DNA of 22,367 bases. Source: JBEKIK01 sp050013075 (lineage in GTDB: Bacteria > Planctomycetota > Planctomycetia > Pirellulales > Thermoguttaceae). This document shows positions 1 to 7,162 of the stretch, in pieces; the first letter of the stretch is position 1, and every line of letters starts with the position of its first letter. The DNA lies in the NCBI GenBank assembly GCA_050013075.1, contig JBEKFZ010000069.1, positions 1 through 22,367 of the forward strand, read 5' to 3'. Below the pieces are notes generated by a model, which saw only the letters and a program-made list of their open reading frames with translations, was not told the DNA's origin and made no database searches. The position numbers and the translations under genes are program-made.

Positions 1-13
1 ATGCGCAAAATAT

Positions 14-376
14 TCACTCGGCCAATATTGTATCTTCGTGTTCGTAACCGGGCGCACAACAGCACAGGAATTTTAGTAAGACTGTATCCGTATTAGTAAT
101 CTGGTGCAGCGATCCGGGGGGAATGGCAATGGCATCGCCCGGACCGACGGATCGGGTTTCTTTATCGACTTGCATGGATCCCCGGCCTTCCAGGATGTAA
201 TAAATTTCTTCGGTTCTCACGTGCTGATGCGGCGTTGTGGACCCGGCAGGTGGAAGCCGCGCCTCGGCCAACGTCTGATTTTGAATCGCGGAGTTGCGAT
301 GTGCCAGCAGTTCGCGGATTTCGGACCCGTCCTTGGTGATAAAGGCCGGCACGCGCTCAATGTTTTGCACGTCCAT
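14..376 (-). CDS. Small cupin-domain protein
   Basis: A 120-residue single-domain cupin. Both cupin motifs are visible: motif 1 reads HQHVRTEEIYYILEGRG (the H-x-H, E and G pattern) and motif 2 is PGDAIAIPPGSLHQITN (the P-x-G, H and N pattern), so the three His and one Glu that normally bind a metal are present. The ATG at 376 is preferred over the one at 412 because a GGAG (385-388) lies 8 nt before it and the protein then begins MDVQNIERVPAF, which is how I remember similar proteins starting. The C-terminal end is rich in Cys (FLCCCAP). Such small cupins are often annotated as mannose-6-phosphate-isomerase-like or sugar-binding, but substrate and reaction cannot be read from the sequence. 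It is transcribed in the same direction as rsmD but is separated from it by about 200 bp of palindromic repeats, so cotranscription is doubtful. Confidence 0.85.
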   Translation of the reverse strand: MDVQNIERVPAFITKDGSEIRELLAHRNSAIQNQTLAEARLPPAGSTTPHQHVRTEEIYYILEGRGSMQVDKETRSVGPGDAIAIPPGSLHQITNTDTVLLKFLCCCAPGYEHEDTILAE

Positions 377-405
377 ACAATGTGCTCCAAGCGGAAGATA
401 AACAC

Positions 406-426
406 TGGGCACAAGTGCCCAGGCTA
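406..426. repeat. Hairpin of the TAGCC/GGCTA dispersed palindrome type
   Basis: The arms TGGGCAC and GTGCCCA (406-421) enclose an AA loop and are followed by GGCTA. The same design (8-bp stem, two-base loop, GGCTA tag or its complement TAGCC) recurs at 2539-2556 and 5541-5606. It lies just upstream of the cupin start. Confidence 0.6.
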
Positions 427-460
427 TTGGGTGTCAGGTAATAAATGTCGCGTTTTCGCC

Positions 461-516
461 TCAGAGCCGGGCCGTGTCGGGTGCGGAATTGCCGGGGCGA
501 CACGCCCCGGCTCTGA
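461..516. repeat. Two-level palindrome with TCAGAGCC ends
   Basis: The outer arms TCAGAGCCGGG (461-471) and CCCGGCTCTGA (506-516) are perfect complements. Inside, CCGGGGCG-ACA-CGCCCCGG forms a second hairpin. It lies between the convergent-to-tandem ends of rsmD and the cupin gene. It has no T tract on the minus strand, so it looks like a dispersed repeat more than an intrinsic terminator, although it could still affect rsmD mRNA ends. Confidence 0.6.
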
Positions 517-561
517 CTTTTTATGTAACATTCTTTTTCTGAGACTCAATAAACTCTCATT

Positions 562-588
562 TCCTGCTCCCAGCTCCCTGCTCACTGT
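562..588. repeat. Low-complexity CTGCTCCCAGCTCCCTGCTC-type repeat
   Basis: This is a quasi-tandem run of CTGCTC/CAGCTC/CTGCTCAC words. It overlaps the rsmD stop codon. Similar AG- or CT-rich text-like repeats occur at 16031-16064, 18521-18552 and 21026-21049. Confidence 0.45.
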
Positions 589-1226
589 TTGCGATACACT
601 CCGATTACCGCGGGCCGATACGTTCGGAGGTCCCAGGCTTTCGGATCACTCAGCAAGCCAAAGTCGAAGCGCTCGTCGGCCTCGACCACAAAAATACTTT
701 TCAGCGGCGCCGCCTGAATCAGCCCCCCCAGCAGTTCCAGCATCTCGCCGATGCGGGAAACGTAAAAATCGTACGGAGGCGAGCAGAAAACCAGCCAACC
801 GTCGGTTCCCAAGTCTGGGCGGCGTTTGATCCACATAAAAACATTTCCGCACACGATCTCGGTCCGCGATTCAACCCCCAAGGCCAAGACATTTTGCCGG
901 ATGATATCTGCCGTGGGATTGTGTTGTTCGATAAACGTTGCGCTTGCCGCGCCGCGGCTGATGGCTTCCAGGCCCAACGCGCCGGTGCCGGCAAAAAGGT
1001 CGATTGCATGAATGCCGGCGATTTCGCCGCCGATAAGGTTGAACACCGTTTCGCGGAGCCGGTCTTTCATGGGCCGGGTTCGTCGCTGCCCGCTATACAG
1101 CAATTTGCGTCCCCGAAACACTCCGCCGATGATTCGCAAGCCCATCGGCTCCAACGGCGGCCTGCCGGTTTTATTTCGTTTGTGACCGCTGCTTCGCCGA
1201 TCTGATTTGCGGTTCTGTTTGCTCAT
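582..1226 (-). CDS. rsmD: 16S rRNA (guanine966-N2)-methyltransferase RsmD
   Basis: RsmD methylates N2 of a guanine in the 30S subunit using S-adenosylmethionine. The protein shows LRIIGGVFRGRKL, then RTRPMKDRLRETVFNL, the SAM-binding loop DLFAGTGALGLEAISRGA and the acidic end of motif II (FIEQ), in the order expected for the family. Motif IV reads CSPPY, where E. coli has DPPF; Ser is tolerated in the wider (D/N/S)PP(Y/F) methyltransferase family. The ATG at 1226 gives 214 residues with a basic, lineage-variable N-terminus (SKQNRKSDRR). The ATG at 1256 would add ten uncharacteristic residues, and the ATG before GLRIIGG would remove the tail; no start has a strong SD. The stop codon lies inside a CT-rich repeat (562-588). 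Divergent from the cyclophilin gene. Confidence 0.92.
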   Translation of the reverse strand: MSKQNRKSDRRSSGHKRNKTGRPPLEPMGLRIIGGVFRGRKLLYSGQRRTRPMKDRLRETVFNLIGGEIAGIHAIDLFAGTGALGLEAISRGAASATFIEQHNPTADIIRQNVLALGVESRTEIVCGNVFMWIKRRPDLGTDGWLVFCSPPYDFYVSRIGEMLELLGGLIQAAPLKSIFVVEADERFDFGLLSDPKAWDLRTYRPAVIGVYRKQ

Positions 1227-1261
1227 TATTCTGAAGTCCCAAACCACATAAATCACCCGTC

Positions 1262-1277
1262 AAACCGCTTGCGGTTT
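1262..1277. repeat. AAACCGC-TT-GCGGTTT palindrome
   Basis: A 7-bp perfect stem with a two-base loop, followed by TCGCAATG. An almost identical copy is at 14358-14373 (followed by TCGCGATG), with a decayed one near 14320. It lies between the divergent rsmD and cyclophilin genes, so it could also sit in a promoter region. Confidence 0.6.
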
Positions 1278-1375
1278 CGCAATGAACAAAAATTTTCCCG
1301 GCCTTTCTCAAAGGCGTTAGATATGATACTGTATATTTCGGACAACTAAAAGGTTCCCAATTCAAGGATATACCC

Positions 1376-2530
1376 ATGTACAAGAGCCAAATCCTGGTAT
1401 TTGCAATTATTATTTTTGCAGTGATGAATGTCCGTATTTCGGCGAAGGAAGCCCCGGCTGCGCCTCGCCCAGGTCCCGCGAACGCGGAATTTCAAAGGGT
1501 TTTTGGAGAGTGGAAAACATTCAATGGCCAGCTTGGGGCATTGCGGGCGAAATATCGCACGGCTCCAAAAGAAGAACGCCCGGAACTTGAAAAACAATGG
1601 AACGAATTGCTTGAAAAAGGCAAGGTGCTGCAACCCCAATTCTACCGGGCCGCCGAAAAAGCCTTTGCCGAGGCCCCCAACGCCGACAAACAAATTACGG
1701 ATTTACTGCTGGGCATATTCGCCGACGGGGTAACCTGGGATGATTTTGAAAATACCGCCCGAATCGGCAAACTCCTGGTCGATAATCATTGCGGCACTCC
1801 GAGAATCGCCAGCGACGCCGGCATCGCGGCCGTGTGCATAGGAGATTTCGATGCCGCCGAAAAATATCTCGGCATGGCCAATAAGGACGGTTATTACCGA
1901 TTAAAACAACCAACCGACGAAATGGCCGAACAGGGGAAGCATTTCTTGTCGGATCTGGAAAAATTAAAAAAGTCCTGGGACAAAGAACAGCGGATTCGCA
2001 GGGCCGAAGCCATGGCCGATGATTTGCCCCACGTTCTGATCAAAACCAATAAAGGCGATATTGAAGTCGAACTTTTCGAAAACGAGGCCCCCAACACCGT
2101 GGCTAATTTCATCACCCTGGTGGAGAAGGGGTATTATAACGGCAAGACCTTCCATCGCGTATTATCGGGCTTTATGGCCCAAGGTGGCGGCGGACCGCAG
2201 GGCGAAGGTGATGTGGAGCCGGGCTATACCATACCGGATGAATGCAAAAGGCCCGACCACCGTTTGCACTTCCGCGGCAGCTTGAGCATGGCCAAGGCGG
2301 AAGCTCCGGACACGGGTGGTGGGCAATTTTTCATTTGCTTCATACCCACCATACATCTTGACGGCATACACACTGTTTTCGGCCGGGTAATAAAAGGCAT
2401 CGATGTCCTGGCCAAAATCCAACGCCGCAATCCCGAAGCGCCCAACCCGCCCGATCCGGATAAAATAATAGAAGCCAAGGTGCTGCGAAAACGCCCGCAC
2501 GAATACGTGGTGAAAAAGACGGGTAAATAA
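1376..2530 (+). CDS. Secreted cyclophilin-type peptidyl-prolyl cis-trans isomerase
   Basis: The 384-residue protein starts with a signal peptide (MYKSQILVFAIIIFAVMNVRISA), so it should act outside the cytoplasmic membrane. Residues about 30-215 form a charged helical region with no domain I recognise. Residues about 219-378 are a cyclophilin domain: IKTNKGDIEVELFENEAP, then KTFHRVLSGFMAQGGG with the catalytic Arg, GGGQFFICF, and HLDGIHTVFGRVIKG. It catalyses cis-trans isomerisation of X-Pro bonds during folding of exported proteins. An SD AAGGA lies 7 nt before the ATG. Long N-terminal extensions before the isomerase domain are common in planctomycete cyclophilins. It appears monocistronic, with a palindrome right after the stop. 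Confidence 0.9.
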   Translation: MYKSQILVFAIIIFAVMNVRISAKEAPAAPRPGPANAEFQRVFGEWKTFNGQLGALRAKYRTAPKEERPELEKQWNELLEKGKVLQPQFYRAAEKAFAEAPNADKQITDLLLGIFADGVTWDDFENTARIGKLLVDNHCGTPRIASDAGIAAVCIGDFDAAEKYLGMANKDGYYRLKQPTDEMAEQGKHFLSDLEKLKKSWDKEQRIRRAEAMADDLPHVLIKTNKGDIEVELFENEAPNTVANFITLVEKGYYNGKTFHRVLSGFMAQGGGGPQGEGDVEPGYTIPDECKRPDHRLHFRGSLSMAKAEAPDTGGGQFFICFIPTIHLDGIHTVFGRVIKGIDVLAKIQRRNPEAPNPPDPDKIIEAKVLRKRPHEYVVKKTGK

Positions 2531-2538
2531 GGTTTAGC

Positions 2539-2556
2539 CCCGGCACTCGTGCCGGG
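2539..2556. repeat. CCCGGCAC-TC-GTGCCGGG hairpin after the cyclophilin gene
   Basis: A perfect 8-bp stem preceded by TTTAGC, the tag of this dispersed palindrome type. No T tract follows, so intrinsic termination is not supported, but it is the only stable hairpin behind the isomerase gene. Confidence 0.55.
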
Positions 2557-2627
2557 AGAAATGTAGTATATAAGATAGGCCTGGCAAAGCAAGTCCCGCC
2601 GAAAAATTCCATGGGATTAATCGAGTT

Positions 2628-3089
2628 GTGAAATTGAAAAAAGTATACACCGACACCTCCGTATTCGGAGGCATATTCGACGATGAATTCGCCATGCCAA
2701 GCCGCGAGTTCTTTGATCTTATTCAACAAGGTAGATTTAAGTTAATAGTATCCGACATCGCTATAAGAGAGATCTCTGCTGCTCCATCAAAGGTGCAATT
2801 GTTTTACAAGGAAATGATGCGATATATACACATTGTGCCCATGAATGAAGAAATTCTTCATCTGCGAGATGCTTTTGTTTCCGCGGGAATTGTCGGTGAA
2901 AAGTGGGCGGATGATGCGGGTCACGTTGCGGCAGCAGTAGTGGATGGAGCGGATTTAATCGTGAGTTGGAATTTCAAACATATAGTTCACTTCGACAAGA
3001 TTCCTCTGTATAATGCCGTTAGCACTCTAAACGGTTATCATGCAATCGACATACGCTCTCCGGCGGAGGTTATTGATTATGAAGAATAA
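2628..3089 (+). CDS. PIN-domain protein, putative toxin of a toxin-antitoxin pair
   Basis: 153 residues, starting at GTG (VKLKKVYTDTSVFGG). The PIN nuclease acidic residues are present: D9 in YTDTSVFGG, E48 in IREIS, D95/D96 in WADDAGHVA, and D109. The motif SWNFKHIV at about 113-120 marks a subfamily distinct from the classical VapC at 6749-7162. Proteins of this kind are Mg-dependent ribonucleases and usually act as toxins. The gene overlaps the next small gene by 11 nt, which is the usual coupling of a toxin-antitoxin pair, but here the toxin comes first. The A+T content is higher than in neighbouring genes, consistent with acquisition. No strong SD is seen before the GTG. Confidence 0.75.
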   Translation: MKLKKVYTDTSVFGGIFDDEFAMPSREFFDLIQQGRFKLIVSDIAIREISAAPSKVQLFYKEMMRYIHIVPMNEEILHLRDAFVSAGIVGEKWADDAGHVAAAVVDGADLIVSWNFKHIVHFDKIPLYNAVSTLNGYHAIDIRSPAEVIDYEE

Positions 3090-3279
3090 GAAGAACAAGA
3101 CATTCGACTGCATAGCAATTAAGCGCGCTGCACAAGAAAAAATCCGAGAAGAAGTATGTGGCATGACACCGGCTGAAGAAGTGGCATACTTCCGCAAAGG
3201 AGCCGAAGATTTTGAGCGGCGGATTTTAGCCGCCAAACAACAACAATCAGATAATTCCGATTCAGCCGAGCAAAGTTAA
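3079..3279 (+). CDS. Small protein, putative antitoxin for the PIN-domain protein
   Basis: 66 residues starting MKNKKNKTFDCIAIKRAAQ. The ATG at 3079 is chosen because GGAGG (3065-3069) lies 9 nt before it; an upstream in-frame ATG at 3040 would extend deeper into the PIN gene. The protein has a basic N-terminus, a KRAAQEKIREEVCGMTPAEE segment and a helical FRKGAEDFERRIL segment. I recognise this layout (DC..KR.AQEKI, GMTPEEE.AYFR) from small uncharacterised proteins that accompany PIN genes, but I know of no solved function. The position and the 11-nt overlap support a role as the neutralising partner. There is no ribbon-helix-helix or AbrB-like motif to say how it would bind DNA. Confidence 0.65.
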   Translation: MKNKKNKTFDCIAIKRAAQEKIREEVCGMTPAEEVAYFRKGAEDFERRILAAKQQQSDNSDSAEQS

Positions 3280-3296
3280 GAAATAATCCGAAATCC

Positions 3297-3857
3297 TTAT
3301 TCTTCCATAACCTCAGTTTCCCGGGTTTTGGCCAGATCGGCGGCTTGCGATTCGTACTGCTTGGTGAGATCTTGAATTTCCTCTTTGACCAGATCGCGGT
3401 CGTCTTCGGAGAATTCCTTGTCTTTTTCGGCCTGGTCGGCGGTTTTGTTGCCGTCGCGGCGGATGTTGCGGATTGCCACTTTGGCCTCCTCTGCAAGTTC
3501 CCGCACGCGAGTTACCATTTTGCGCCGCACTTCGGTCGATAACGGCGGAATGTTCAGCCGGATCATGCGCCCGTCGTTTTGCGGCGTAAATCCCAAATCG
3601 CTGGCCTGAATGGCTTTTTCGATGTCTTTCAGCGTGCCGGGATCGTATGGGCGGATGACGATTTGATTCGGCTCCGGGGCCCCGACCGAGGCCACTTGCT
3701 TGATGGGTACTGGCGAACCGTAGACCTCCACCTTCAGCGTATCGACCAGGCCCGGATTGGCCCGGCCGGTGCGAATTCCCGCAAGATCGTTTTTCAGCTT
3801 GCGGATGGCTTTTTCCATGCGCTCTTCTACGTCCAGCAGGATCTCCTCGGTTGTCAT
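3297..3857 (-). CDS. frr: Ribosome recycling factor
   Basis: At 186 residues this is the usual length of RRF. It splits post-termination ribosomes together with EF-G. The N-terminal helix of domain I, the conserved LAGIRTGRANPGLVD segment, domain II with YGSPVPIKQVASV and VIRPYD, and the returning helix with PPLSTEVRRKMV and AKVAIRNIRRD are all in place. It is the last gene of the rpsB-tsf-pyrH-frr operon, 10 nt after pyrH. It converges with the small antitoxin gene, leaving 17 nt between the stops and no hairpin, so termination is likely Rho-dependent or lies inside the neighbouring gene. Confidence 0.98.
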   Translation of the reverse strand: MTTEEILLDVEERMEKAIRKLKNDLAGIRTGRANPGLVDTLKVEVYGSPVPIKQVASVGAPEPNQIVIRPYDPGTLKDIEKAIQASDLGFTPQNDGRMIRLNIPPLSTEVRRKMVTRVRELAEEAKVAIRNIRRDGNKTADQAEKDKEFSEDDRDLVKEEIQDLTKQYESQAADLAKTRETEVMEE

Positions 3858-3867
3858 TGAATTGCTC

Positions 3868-4605
3868 CTAATGAATCAACGTACCGATCCTTCCGCCCAG
3901 GACGGTGTTTTCAATGTTGCCTTCCTTGCGGAAATTGAAAACAATGATCGGCATGTTGTATTCCATGCATTTGGTAACCGCTTCGTAATCCATGACCCGC
4001 AGATTTTGCCGCCGCACCTCCTCGTAGCTCAGATCGCTGTACAAAACGGCATGGGGATTTTTCTCGGGATCGTCGCTGAACACGCCGTCCACGCGGGTGG
4101 CTTTTAGCAGGATATCGGCGTCAAGCTCCAATGCGCGTTGAGCGGCGGCGGTATCGGTGGTTACAAAGGGACTGCCCGTGCCGCCGGCCAGGATCACAAT
4201 CCGGCCTTTTTCCAAGTGCCGCCGCGCCCGGCGCCGGATATACGGCTCGGCCACGCCGTCCATGCGGATGGCGGTCATCAGCCGCGTATCGCTGCCCAGC
4301 GATTCCAAGGCGTCTTGCAATGCCAGGCCGTTCATTACCGTGGCGATCATGCCCATGTAATGGGCGGTGGCTTCGTGGATGCAGGAATTGCCCGAGGTGA
4401 ATTGAGCGCCGCGGAGTATGTTTCCCCCGCCCATGACGATGGCGATCTGCACGCCGTGCTTGGCGGCCTGGTAAGTTTGCCTGGCGATATGCACCACGGC
4501 GTCCATGGCAATGCCGCGTTCGCCCGGATGCGTAAAACCCTCCCCGGAAATCTTCAACACCACGCGATGGTACTTTGGTCCGTCCGCCGATATATTGTTA
4601 GTCAT
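3868..4605 (-). CDS. pyrH: UMP kinase
   Basis: PyrH phosphorylates UMP to UDP with ATP and is the entry to all pyrimidine nucleotides. The amino-acid-kinase fold is clear: VVLKISGEGF near the N-terminus, VMGGGNILRG, the nucleotide region ILAGGTGSPFVTTDTAA and the C-terminal VDGVFSDDPEKNP. The ATG at 4605 is preferred to the one at 4632 because AAGGAG (4614-4619) stands 8 nt before it; that SD overlaps the tsf stop region, giving a gap of only 5 nt between tsf and pyrH. The protein is then 245 residues, normal for the bacterial hexameric enzyme. Regulation by GTP and UTP is known for the family and not visible here. Confidence 0.97.
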   Translation of the reverse strand: MTNNISADGPKYHRVVLKISGEGFTHPGERGIAMDAVVHIARQTYQAAKHGVQIAIVMGGGNILRGAQFTSGNSCIHEATAHYMGMIATVMNGLALQDALESLGSDTRLMTAIRMDGVAEPYIRRRARRHLEKGRIVILAGGTGSPFVTTDTAAAQRALELDADILLKATRVDGVFSDDPEKNPHAVLYSDLSYEEVRRQNLRVMDYEAVTKCMEYNMPIIVFNFRKEGNIENTVLGGRIGTLIH

Positions 4606-4610
4606 CCGAC

Positions 4611-5450
4611 CTACTCCTTTGGCAATTCCCAATGCACGAAGCGAATGATTTTCATGCCGGCTTCCTTGGCGATCTGGCCGACCGTTTTCTTGCCGTACTT
4701 CATTTCATTCGCAATGGGCTGATCGACAAGGCAGCGTTGGGCGTAAAAATCCCGCAGCCGGCCTTCAACCATCTTGGCGATAATATTCTCCGGCTTGCCT
4801 TCCTTCCGCGCCTGCTCGGTGAGAATTTCCCGCTCTTTATCAACTTCCGCCGCGTCCAGTTCTTCCCGATTCGTGACGCGGGGGCGAAAGGCGGCCGCGT
4901 GCATGCAAATATCCCGGGCAAGTTCTTCATTGCCGCCTTCGATCTCCAACAAAACGCCGGCCGCCGCGTTGTGATGGGCGTAGCCGCCGCACCTGCCGTC
5001 GATGCGGATAATACGCTCCAACTTGAATGCCTCGCGGATGCGGTTGTTCAGGTCGTCGAATTGCTGCCTCAGCGTGCGCCCGGGCTGGCTGGGCGAGGGT
5101 TGGGCAAGCAGCGCCTCCGGCGCGGCCGCGCCGGGACCCAGCGCTAATTGCCTGGCAAAGTCGTTGGCAAGTTGAATGAATTGTTCGTTTGCAGCCACCG
5201 GCGCGCTTTCGCAACGCAGGTCGATCATCGTGCCCACTTTTCGATCCGGATCGGTAAACACGCTGATCCGTCCCGTGGTTGTGGTCCGCCCGGCCTGTTT
5301 TTCCGCAACCTTGGCGCCGGCCTTGCGCAACAACTCTATTGCCTTCTGAATGTCGTTGCCGGCCCCTTCCAATGCGCGTTTGCAGTCCATCATGGGCAAG
5401 CCCGTTTTTTCTCGAAGCGCCTTCACGGCGGCCGCGGAAATCTCTGCCAT
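4611..5450 (-). CDS. tsf: Translation elongation factor Ts
   Basis: EF-Ts exchanges GDP for GTP on EF-Tu. The 279-residue protein has the N-terminal UBA-like domain with ALREKTGLPMMDCKRALE, followed by KAGAKVAEKQAGRTTTTG. The core motif CESAPVAANEQF replaces the E. coli type CETDFVA, a variant I associate with planctomycetes. A C-terminal segment MVEGRLRDFYAQRCLVDQPI is typical of the dimerisation domain end. It follows rpsB after 198 bp, an unusually long gap for this operon that is filled with palindromes (5490-5606), and is translationally close to pyrH. Confidence 0.97.
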   Translation of the reverse strand: MAEISAAAVKALREKTGLPMMDCKRALEGAGNDIQKAIELLRKAGAKVAEKQAGRTTTTGRISVFTDPDRKVGTMIDLRCESAPVAANEQFIQLANDFARQLALGPGAAAPEALLAQPSPSQPGRTLRQQFDDLNNRIREAFKLERIIRIDGRCGGYAHHNAAAGVLLEIEGGNEELARDICMHAAAFRPRVTNREELDAAEVDKEREILTEQARKEGKPENIIAKMVEGRLRDFYAQRCLVDQPIANEMKYGKKTVGQIAKEAGMKIIRFVHWELPKE

Positions 5451-5489
5451 AAAAATATCTCCAACGATTTACGGTAAATGTGTTTTGGA

Positions 5490-5606
5490 TTAGCCCGGCG
5501 GGCACCATGCACAGCATGGTCGCGACCGGTGAAAAATTAGTTTAGCCCGGTCGCTTGCGACCGGTGAAAAAACCCCGAATCTCCGGGCACAAGTGCCCGG
5601 GCTAAA
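5490..5606. repeat. Cluster of TAGCCC-tagged hairpins between rpsB and tsf
   Basis: Three hairpins are visible. The first (from 5491) has CACCATGC-ACA-GCATGGT after TAGCCC. The second (5547-5564) is CCGGTCGC-TT-GCGACCGG after TTTAGC. The third (5583-5600) is CCGGGCAC-AA-GTGCCCGG followed by GCTAAA. The second and third form an inverted pair bounded by TTTAGC and GCTAAA, like a BIME. The cluster sits inside the transcription unit, where it may stall RNA degradation or dampen readthrough into tsf. Confidence 0.7.
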
Positions 5607-5648
5607 CAATTCAGTTGAATTGTTTGCATGGGAATCGATTATATGCCC

Positions 5649-6383
5649 TTACCCTCCGGCTGAAACCGCTCCCTCGGTTTGCTCTTGCTTCAGCGCGCCT
5701 TCCGCGGCTTTGCCTGCCGAAACGGCATCAGCCAAAAGTTGCACGATCAGTTCAATCGAGCGGATGCTGTCGTCGTTGCCGGGTATCGGCAGATCGACTT
5801 CGTCCGGATCGCAATCGGTGTCGATCAAGGCCACGGTTGTTATGCCCAGTTTTTGGGCTTCACAGACGGAGTTCTTTTCTTTCCGCGGGTCGATGATCAC
5901 CAGACATTCGGGCAAACGGTTCATAGTGCGAATGCCGTTGAGGTTGCGATACATTTTTCGGTATTCGCGGTTTAACGCCGACTGCATCTTTTTTGAATAC
6001 GTGGCGATTTGGTTGCTGGAGCGAATCGCTTCCAGCTCCTCCAAACGGCCCAAACGGCTGCGAATGGTGCGGAAATTGGTCAACGTGCCGCCCAGCCAGC
6101 GATCGCTCACGTACGGCATGCCGCAGCGCAAGGATTGTTGTTCGATGGTGTCCGAAGCCTGCCGCTTTGTGCCCACGAACAGCACCAGGCTGCCCCCGGA
6201 TGCAATCCGCTGCAAATACTTCCTTGCCCGCAACAAACCGCGTATGGTTTCGCGGACGTCGATAATGTGGATCAGATTGCGGCGGGCGTAAATATAAGGC
6301 CGCATCTTCGGATTCCAGCGGCTGGCACGATGCCCAAAATGTACCCCCGCCTCGATTAAATCTTTTACCAGAACAGTAGCCAA
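5649..6383 (-). CDS. rpsB: 30S ribosomal protein S2
   Basis: S2 is a 30S subunit protein added late in assembly. The protein carries VKDLIEAGVHFGHRASRWNPKM at its start, then YIYARRNLIHIIDVRET, GTKRQASDTI and YVSDRWLGGTLTNF, all hallmarks of S2. An ATG at 6404 exists, but the better start is TTG at 6383: GGAGG (6391-6395) lies 7 nt before it, and the protein then begins (L)ATVLVKDLIEAG like other S2 proteins; the ATG at 6404 has no SD. This gives 244 residues. The C-terminal tail (KQEQTEGAVSAGG) is low complexity. It is the first gene of the rpsB-tsf-pyrH-frr operon. Confidence 0.97.
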   Translation of the reverse strand: MATVLVKDLIEAGVHFGHRASRWNPKMRPYIYARRNLIHIIDVRETIRGLLRARKYLQRIASGGSLVLFVGTKRQASDTIEQQSLRCGMPYVSDRWLGGTLTNFRTIRSRLGRLEELEAIRSSNQIATYSKKMQSALNREYRKMYRNLNGIRTMNRLPECLVIIDPRKEKNSVCEAQKLGITTVALIDTDCDPDEVDLPIPGNDDSIRSIELIVQLLADAVSAGKAAEGALKQEQTEGAVSAGG

Positions 6384-6425
6384 TTCAATTCCTCCAAAAG
6401 GCACACCGGCTATGTCCCAACTAAT

Positions 6426-6478
6426 GTAGTCCGCACACTCCGTGTGCGGGATTGCGGCACACGGCGTGTGCCGCCTAC
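6426..6478. repeat. GTAG-bounded two-hairpin element (REP pair/BIME-like)
   Basis: The element begins GTAG (6426) and ends CTAC (6478). Inside are CCGCACAC-TC-CGTGTGCGG-type and GCGGCACAC-GGC-GTGTGCCGC-type hairpins in tandem. This is the architecture of two REP units facing each other, as at 16071-16136, but with different stem sequences. It lies about 40 nt upstream of the rpsB start codon and thus in its leader or promoter region. Confidence 0.65.
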
Positions 6479-6608
6479 TTCATTGGGCGTCCGGCGTTAA
6501 AAAAATGCTTTCGGTCTGTTTTGTTGAAAAAAACTCTTACCGCCTTGGACCGTTCAAAGTGGTAAACTCATCAATCTATCAAACCAGCCACGAAACGTCA
6601 ACACCTTA

Positions 6609-6652
6609 GAACTCTCCCCTTTCCCTCCGGGAGAGGGTCAGGGTGAGGGCGG
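6609..6652. repeat. CTCTCCC...GGGAGAGGGTCAGGGTGAGG repeat
   Basis: A palindrome with arms CTCTCCC and GGGAGAG followed by GTCAGGGTGAGG. This is a very common dispersed repeat type in bacterial genomes. A second copy, in the opposite orientation, is inside hypF at 19463-19530. The remainder of the stretch 6479-6748 shows no gene I can support; it should contain the rpsB promoter, but no convincing -35/-10 pair stood out. Confidence 0.6.
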
Positions 6653-6748
6653 ATTTTGCCCATGGTTAATGTATTTTAAACTCGTTTCCGAAGCAGAACG
6701 TCCGTTAAAACCCGGACTGAAAGGTATTTGATATTGGGAAGCAGCGCC

Positions 6749-7162
6749 TCAGTAGCTTTCCACCGTCAAATCCGGGATGCCGGAAAAGTGCGAAGGATTG
6801 CGCGTGACTAGCAGGGCATGGCCAGCCGCGAGACTCGTGGAGGCAATTAGCATGTCAAAATCGCCCGCGGGATGACCGATGCGTCGTAGATGAGAGGCAA
6901 TACGTCCAAACGTTTGTGCAGAAAAATCGTTGAATTCCAAAACTAGGTCGAGATACTCAAATATATCGTTAATTTCCTGATAATTTTTCTGGGGATTATC
7001 TGATAGTTCAATACCAAGATATAACTCGGCTAAGTTAAAACGTGTCGTTGCGATTGTCTGGCCTCCAACCGACAGTTGCTCGATCTTATCCAGGGCGCGA
7101 CGTTTTAATTGGAGGTTTGAGCGAAGTAAATCGATAAGTATCGTAGTATCCAAGCAAGCCAT
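6749..7162 (-). CDS. vapC: VapC-type PIN-domain ribonuclease toxin
   Basis: 137 residues. The PIN-domain catalytic set is complete: D5 in CLDTTILIDLL, E46 in FNLAELYLG, D101 and D103 in GDFDMLIAS, and the C-terminal VTRNPSHF. Family members cleave RNA (tRNA or rRNA in known cases) in a Mg- or Mn-dependent way. The start codon overlaps the stop of the upstream antitoxin by one base (TAATG), the standard translational coupling of vapBC. No truncation is seen. Confidence 0.92.
   Translation of the reverse strand: MACLDTTILIDLLRSNLQLKRRALDKIEQLSVGGQTIATTRFNLAELYLGIELSDNPQKNYQEINDIFEYLDLVLEFNDFSAQTFGRIASHLRRIGHPAGDFDMLIASTSLAAGHALLVTRNPSHFSGIPDLTVESY

Noticed and set aside
461..516. Large palindrome considered as rsmD terminator
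   Set aside because: No T tract on the minus strand, and its two-level structure fits a dispersed repeat better.
104..829. A 241-codon plus-strand frame over the cupin gene and rsmD
   Set aside because: It is antisense to two well-supported genes and crosses palindromic intergenic DNA; no domain is recognisable.
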